From assembly GCF_031755915.1 (NCBI RefSeq), contig NC_083386.1, positions 8,804,001 to 8,868,000 on the forward strand: a stretch of 64,000 nt of DNA. Reading direction: 5' to 3'. This DNA comes from Ziziphus jujuba. Taxonomy: Eukaryota; Streptophyta; Magnoliopsida; Rosales; Rhamnaceae. The notes beneath the pieces were generated by a model. The model did not search any database, had not been told where the DNA came from, and saw only the letters and a program-made list of their open reading frames with translations. Positions 57,201-64,000 of this stretch are shown here, piece by piece; within the stretch, counting starts at the first letter, position 1, and each line of letters begins with the position of its first letter. A program made the position numbers and the translations under genes.

Positions 57201-60200
57201 TTTTTTCTCCAATTAATTGGCTAATCTCCTGTTTCTATCTGTCCATACTAGGTTCTTCTTTTCACCATTTAATTTCTAGCTTTACTTAAACCCCACAATT
57301 AATGTAAGGTGTGGTTTTCCCAACTACCTAATCTTGACGCACAATCTAGCACTATTACTGTTCTACTCATCCTTACAGTTGTATTTATTAAAACTTGTCC
57401 TACTTATTCATGTAGTTTCATTATGCATCTACAGAATATTCTAATTATTATTCTTTTTCCTTTTCCTGTGTATAGGCTTCGTTAACTTGTATATAAACAT
57501 GTTTATTCAATAAATTGGTCATTGCAAAGACTAATTAGTAGCAAATTTTATTTCTTTAATTTTTTTTTTGGGACAACGAAATCCAATTGGAACCTCATTT
57601 GAGAAATCATCCTAGATGTTTATTTCTTTCATGGAGAAAAGACCCTTGTGCATAACTAAGCACGTCGTAAAATTAAAGCCATAGGGAATTATAAAAATTT
57701 ATTTATCCATAACTCGATTACAATAATGTATTTAGATATATACTAAATCTCAATGTGAATATTTGATAAATTTATATTTATCTCTTCAAAAAGTCATAGT
57801 TATCCATAACTATGTCAGAACACGCATAAGACTCCTAGCAGGGCCCAAGACTTGAAGAAGAATTTGTATGTTGTTGTTACAATTTTATTTCATTTTATTT
57901 ACATCAGACCACTTAGGGAAGACTTGAATGGCCGTTGGCCATATTCCAAATGTCCCATGGAGAAAAGTACGACGACTAGAAAACAAAATGAATTGAATAA
58001 AATAAAGTGGAGTAGGGCCCCAACAAGGTTTTCGGCGTGCATGTATATTAAAATACATTAATTTTCGATTAATTTCATCGGCCCCACCTAAATAATGGAA
58101 GCAATTTGATATTTCAATACCAATTTTCCTTTTTTTTGGAACAGATGATCATGATCACAATGTTAAACATATCATATCTGAATCAGCTGAGATATGTTTG
58201 AGACGGATATGGGGGTTCTTACCTGCAAGGTGGTGAATGATTCTATCGGAAAAGTCCACTATTATACGTATGATGTTTGTTTTTCTTTTTGTTCGGATTT
58301 TTATTTTGTTTTTTTGTTTTTTTTGGTTTTTTTATTTATGTAAATAGTTTTGACGGATATATATAATAATTTGCAGCAACCCATCAGTTTATATGTGGAG
58401 GTGAGACTTTTTTTTTGTTTTTTATATTTTATCTTTTAATGGCTGGATAGGATAATTAATGATGATAAATGTTTGAGGTCATTTTGCTTTTGCTTTTTGT
58501 TTTCAAATAAGTGCTTGTCAAGAAGTAAATATATGTATGTGCCAGTTGTTCACATTATGTTTTTTCAAGTATCATTAATTCACCTTTGTATCTTTTATAC
58601 CGCATATACCGTGCTTTTTTCTCCAATTAATTGGCTAATCTCCTTTTTCTATCTGTCCTTACTAGGTTCTTCTTTTCACCATTTAATTTGTAGCTTTACG
58701 TAAACCCCACAATTAATGTAAGGTGTGGATTTCCCAACTACCTAATCTTGATGCACAATCTATCACAATTATTGTTCTAGTCATCCTTACAATTGAACTT
58801 ATTAAAACATGTCCTACTTATTCATGTAGTTTCATTATTCATTTACAGAATATTCTAATTATTATTCTTTATCCTTTTGCCGTGTATAGGCTTCGTTTAA
58901 TTGTATATATACATGTTTATTCAATAAATTGGCCATTGCAAAGACTAATTAGTAACAAATTTTTTTTTTATTTTTTTTTTTGGGACATCGAATTCCAATC
59001 GGAACCTCATTTGAGAAATCATCCTAGATGTTTATTTCTTTCATGGAGAAAAGACCCCTATGCATAACTAAGCACATCCTAAAATTAAACCCATAAGGAA
59101 TTATAAAAATTTATTTATCCATAACTAGATTACAATAATGTATTTAGATATATACTAAATCTCAGTGTGAATATTTGATAAATTTAGATTTATCTCTTCA
59201 AAAAGTCATTGTTATCCATAACTATGTCAGAACATGCATAAGACTCCTCGCAGGGCCCAAGACTTGAAGAAGAATTTGTATGTTGTTGTTAAAATTTTAT
59301 TTTATTTTATTTGCATCATACCACTTCGGGAAGACTTGAATGGCCATTGGCCATATTCCATTTGTCCCATGAAGAAAAGCAGGACGACTAGAAAACAAAA
59401 TGAATTGAATACAATAAAGTAGAGTAGGGCCCCAACAAGGTTTTCGGCGTGCATGTATATTAAAATACATTAATTTTTGATTAATGTCATCGGCGCCACC
59501 TAAATAATGGATGCAATTTGATATTTCAATACCAATTTTCCTTTTTTTGGGAACAGATGATCATGATCACAATGTTAAACATATGATATCTGAATCAGCT
59601 GCGATATGTTTGAGACGGATATGGGGGTTCTTACCTGCAAGGTGGTGAATGATTCTGTCGGAAAAGTCCACTATTATACGTATGATGTTTGTTTTTCTTT
59701 TGTTCGGAATTTTATTTTGTTTTTTTTGTTTTTTTTGGTTTTTTTATTTTTGTAAATAGTTTTGACGGATATAGGTAATAATTTGCAGCAACCCATCAGT
59801 TTATATGTGGAGGTAAGACTTTTTTTTTGTTTTTTATATTTTATCTTTTAATGGTTGGATAGGGTAATTAATGATGATAAATATATTTGAGGTCATTCTG
59901 CTTTTGGTTTTTGTTTTCAGATAAGAGCTTTTCTAGAATTAAATATATGTATGTGCCAGTTGTTAACATTATTTTTTTCAAGAATAATTAATTCACCTAT
60001 GTATCCTTTATACCCCACAGACCATGCTTTTTTCTCCAATTAATTGGCTAATCTCCTGTTTCTATCTGTCCTTTCAAGGTTCTTCTTTTCACCATTTAAT
60101 TTCTAGCTTTACTTAAACCCCACAATTAATGTAAGGTGTGGTTTTCCCAACTATCTAATCTTGACGCACAATCTAGCACTATTACTGTTCTTGTCATCCT

Positions 60201-63200
60201 TACAATTGTATTTATTAAAACATGTCCTACTTATTCATTTAGTTTCATTATGCATTTATAGAATATTCTAATTATTATTCTTTATCCTTTTCCTGTGTAT
60301 AGGCTTCGTTTAATTGTATATATACATGTTTATTCAATAAATTGGTCATTGCAAAGCCTAATTAGTAGCAAATTTTATTTATTTATTATTTTTTTTGGGA
60401 CAACGAAATCCAATTGGAACCTCATTTGAGAAATCATCCTAGATATTTATTTCGTTCATGGAGAAAAGACCCTTATGCATAACTAAGCACGTTGTAAAAT
60501 TAAGCCCTTAAAGAATTATAAAAATTTATTTATCCATAACTAGATTACAATAATGTATTTAGATATATACTAAATCTCAATGTGAATATTTGATAAATTT
60601 ATATTTATCTCTTCAAAAAGTCATAGTTATCCATAACTATGTCAGAGCACGCATAAGACTCCTAGCAGGGCCCAAGACTTGAAGAAGAATTTGTATTTTG
60701 TTGTTAAAATTTTATTTCATTTTATTTACATCAAACCACTTAGGGAAGACTTGAATGGCCATTGGCCATATTCCAAATGTCCCTTGGAGAAAAGTACGAC
60801 GACTAGAAAACAAAATGAATTGAATAAAATAAAGTGGAGTTGGGCCTCAACAAGATTTTCAGCGTGCATGTATATTAAAATAAATTAATTTACAATTAAT
60901 ATCATCTGCCCCACCTAAATAATGCATGTTACGGAATATTTCAATATCAATTTTCTTTCTTCTTTTGAACAGATTATCACGATCACAATGTTAAACATAT
61001 GATATCTGGATCAACTGAGATATGTTTGAGATGGATATGGACGTTCTTACTTGCAAGGTCGCGAATGATTCTGTCGGAAAAGTCCACTATTATATGTATG
61101 ATGTTTTTTTTTTCTTTTGCTCGGTTTTTTATTTTGTTTTTTTTTTTTTTTGGTTTTTTTATTTATGTAAATTAGGTTGACGTATATATGTAATAATTTG
61201 AAGCAACCCATCAGTTGATATGTAGAGTTGAGACTTTTTATTTTGTTTTTTATTTTTTATCTTTTAACTGCTGGATAGGGTAATTAATGATGATAAATAT
61301 GTTTGAGGTCATTCTGCTTCTGGTTTTTGTTTTCAGATAAGAGCTTTTCTAGAATTAAATATATCTATGTGCCAGTTGTTAACATTATTTTTTTCAAGTA
61401 TCATTAATTCACGTTTGTATCTTTCATACCCCACAAACCATGCTTTTTTCTCCAATTAATTGGCTAATCTCCTGATTCTATCTGTCTTTTGAAGGTTCTT
61501 CTTTTCACCATCTAATTTCTAGCTTTACTTCAACCCCACAATTAATGTAAGGTGTGGTTTTCCCAACTACCTAATCTTGACGCACAATCTAGCACTATTA
61601 TCGCTCTAGTCATCCTTACAATTGTATTTATTAAAACATGTCCTACTTATTCATGTAGTTTCATTATGCATTTATAGAATATTCTAATTATTATTCTTTA
61701 TCCTTTTCCTGTGTATAGGCTCCGTTAAATTGTATATATACATGTTTATTCAATAAATTGGTCATTGCAAAGCCTAATTAGTAGCAAATTTTATTTATTT
61801 ATTTATTTTTTTGGACAACGAAATCCAATTGGAACCTCATTTAAGAAATCATCCTAGATATTTATTTCTTTCATTGAGAAATGACCCTTACGCATAACTA
61901 AGCACGTAGTAAAATTAAGCCCTTAAAGAATTATAAAAATTTATTTATCCATAACATGATTACAATAATGTATTTCGATATATACTAAATCTCAATGTGA
62001 ATATTTGATAAATTTATATTTATCTCTTCAAAAAGTCATAGTTATCCATAACTATGTCAGAGCACGCATAAGACTCCTAGCAGGGCCCAAGACTTGAAGA
62101 AGAATTTGTATTTTGTTGTTAAAATTTTATTTCATTTTATTTACATCAAACCACTTAGGGAAGACTTGAATGGCCATTGGCCATATTCCAAATGTCCCTT
62201 GGAGAAAAGTAGGACGACTAGAAAACAAAATGAATTGAATAAAATAAAGTAGAGTAGGGCCCCAACAAGGTTTTCAGCGTGCATGTATATTAAAATACAT
62301 TAATTTCCGATTAATGTCATCTGCCCCACCTAAATAATGCATGTAATGTAATATTTCAGTATGAATTTTCCTTTTTTTTGGAACAGATGATCATGATCAC
62401 AATGTTAAACATATGATGTCTTAATCACCTGAGCTATGTTTGAGACGGATATGGGGGTCGTTACCTGCAAGGTGGTGAATGATTCTGTCGGAAAATTCCA
62501 ATATTATATGTATGATGTTTGTTTTTCTTTTGTTTGGTTTTTGATTTTGGTTTTTGTTTTTTTTTTGGTTTTTTTATTTATGTAAATTGTTTTGACGGAT
62601 ATATGTAATAATTTGCAGCAACCCGACAGTATATATGTATAGTTGAGACATTTTATTTTGTTTTTATTTTTTATCTTTTAACTGCTGGATAGGATAATTA
62701 ATGATGATAGATATGTTTGAGGTAATTCTGCTTTTGGTTTTTGTTTTCAGATAAGAGCTTTTCTAGAATTAAATATATGTATGTGCCAGTTGTTCACATT
62801 ATTTTTTTCAAGTATCATTAATTCACCTTTGTATCCTTTATACCCCACACACCATGCTTTTTTCTCCAATTAATTGGCTAATCTCCTATTGCTGTCTGTC
62901 CTTGCTAGGTTCTTCTTTTCACCATTTAATTTCTAGCTTTACTTAAACCCCACAATTAATGTAAGGTGTGTTTTTCCCAACTACCTAATCTTGATGCACA
63001 ATCTAGCACTATTACTATTCTAGTCATCCTTACAATTGTATTTATTAAAACATGTCCTACTTATTCATGTAGTTTCATTATGCATTTATAGAATATTCTA
63101 ATTATTATTCTTTATCCTTTTCCTGTGTGTAGGCTTCGTTTAATTGTATATATACATGTTTATTCAATAAATTGGTCATTGCAAAGCCTAATTAATAGCA

Positions 63201-64000
63201 AATTTTATTTATTTATTTTTTTTTTGGGACAACCAAATCCAATTGGAACCTCATTTGAGAAATCATCCTAGATATTTATTTCTTTCATGGAGAAAAGACC
63301 CTTATGCATAACTAAGCACGTAGTAAAATTAAGCCCTTAAAGAATTATAAAAATTTATTTATCCATAACTCGATTACAATAATGTATTTAGATATATACT
63401 AAATCACAGTGTGAATATTTGAGAAATTTATATTTATCTCTTCAAAAAGTCAAAGTTATCCATAACTATGTCAGAAAATGCATAAGACTTCTAGCAGGGC
63501 CCAAGACTTGAAGAAGAATTTGTATGTTGTTATTAAATTTTTATTTTATTTTATTTATATCGGACCACTAAGGGAAGACTTGAATGGCCGTTAGCCATAT
63601 TCCATGTGTCCCATGGAGAAAAGTAGGACGACTAGAAAACAAAATGAATTGAATAAAATAAAGTAGAGTAGGGCCCCAACAAGGTTTTTCAGCGTGCATG
63701 TATATTAAAATACATTAATTTCCGATTAATGTCATCTGCCCCACCTAAATAACGCATGCAGTGTAATATTTCAGTACGAATTTTCCTTTTTTTTGGAACA
63801 GATGATCATGATCACAATGTTAAACATATGATGTCTTAATCAGCTGAGCTATGTTTGAGACGGATATGGGGGTCGTTACCTGCAAGGTGGTGAATGATTC
63901 TGTCGGAAAATTCCACTATTATATGTATGATGTTTGTTTTTCTTTTGTTTGGTTTTTGATTTTGTTTTTTTTTTTTTTGGTTTTTTTTATTTATGTAAAT

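Larger units (their letters stand above)
47247..64000. repeat. Tandem array, ~1413-bp unit, derived from promoter/leader DNA
   Basis: The landmark TACCTGCAAGGTGGTGAATG (with variants) recurs at 48331, 49744, 51154, 52567, 53980, 55393, 56805, 58220, 59632, 61048, 62462 and 63877; spacings are 1410-1416. The counterpart in ankyrin copy 2 is at 47110, 1221 bases before the first. Units are close in sequence by eye and continue to the window edge. Landmarks per unit include CCAATTAATTGG, GGGCCCCAACAAGGTTTTC, ATGGCC.TTGGCCAT and a 20-base hairpin. Each unit also includes a block aligned with 47099-47230, i.e. copy 2 leader donor, leader and TATA region. A plus-strand frame of about 62 codons (MHKTPSRAQDLKKN) recurs, but it is disrupted in several units and is not called as a gene. 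Confidence 0.93.

Noticed and set aside
55645..58703. 76-codon hydrophobic frame in two array units (MRSFCFCFLFSNK)
   Set aside because: Present only in the two related variant units and closed in the others; best explained by block duplication, not a gene.
50756..60888. Recurring plus-strand frame of about 62-79 codons (MHKTPSRAQDLKKN or a shorter KKNLY form) in array units
   Set aside because: It recurs because the unit recurs. It is broken or start-less in several units, has T/K-biased low-complexity composition and matches no known domain. No sign of selection for coding is visible.
47247..64000. CRISPR-like or centromeric satellite
   Set aside because: Units are about 1.4 kb without spacers and abut a gene promoter; there is no CRISPR layout and no evidence of a centromere.

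Overview
The window is nuclear DNA of a eudicot plant. The evidence is AT-rich intergenic sequence, Ty1/copia and Ty3/gypsy LTR retrotransposons primed by initiator methionine tRNA, small non-autonomous LTR elements (TRIMs), and two tandem copies of a plant-specific gene with GT-AG introns. The species cannot be fixed from this sequence. No rRNA, tRNA, CRISPR or bacterial-type operon was seen.

The host framework is two paralogous minus-strand genes of the ankyrin-repeat/PGG membrane protein class (relatives of ACD6 and ITN1). Each has an extra first coding exon for a copia-gag-like DUF4219/UBN2 domain. Copy 2 (exons between 46963 and 40375) can be modelled completely as seven coding exons plus a 5' leader exon. 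All introns are in compatible phase, and the only lesion is one missing base near the start of coding exon 6. Copy 1 (17784 to 6453) is a clear pseudogene with several frameshifts, and exons 3-4 are deleted.

The rest is mostly layered mobile DNA. Left to right: a TRIM tail (1-38) and a gypsy-type LTR (39-1230) cut into a decayed copia element (copia A, 1231-~6375), whose 3' LTR carries a complete TRIM (5485-5880). Copia B (9327-16955, target duplication CATAT) sits in intron 1 of copy 1. Copia C (18007-27054, target duplication GTTGG) sits in the upstream leader of copy 1 and itself contains a TRIM (22200-22596) and a 3.6-kb solo gypsy LTR (22918-26531). A gypsy element remnant (29394-38423) holds a degenerate integrase between two unlike LTRs. 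One LTR contains a three-LTR tandem TRIM, and the other is a mosaic of two LTR subfamilies. A Helitron-like element (39273-40176), a tRNA-derived SINE and MITE-like inverted repeats lie near or inside copy 2.

From about 47247 to the end of the window lies a tandem array with a period close to 1413 bp. It has a gene-adjacent first unit and at least twelve recognisable repeats of one landmark. Each unit contains sequence alignable by eye with the promoter, 5' leader and leader splice donor of copy 2, so the array looks like amplified promoter/leader DNA of this gene family. A smaller set of three diverged repeats (A, B, C at 27060-38910) lies directly upstream of copy 1 once copia C and the gypsy element are subtracted. 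Upstream DNA therefore appears to have been amplified separately at both paralogs. This is the most unusual feature of the window.
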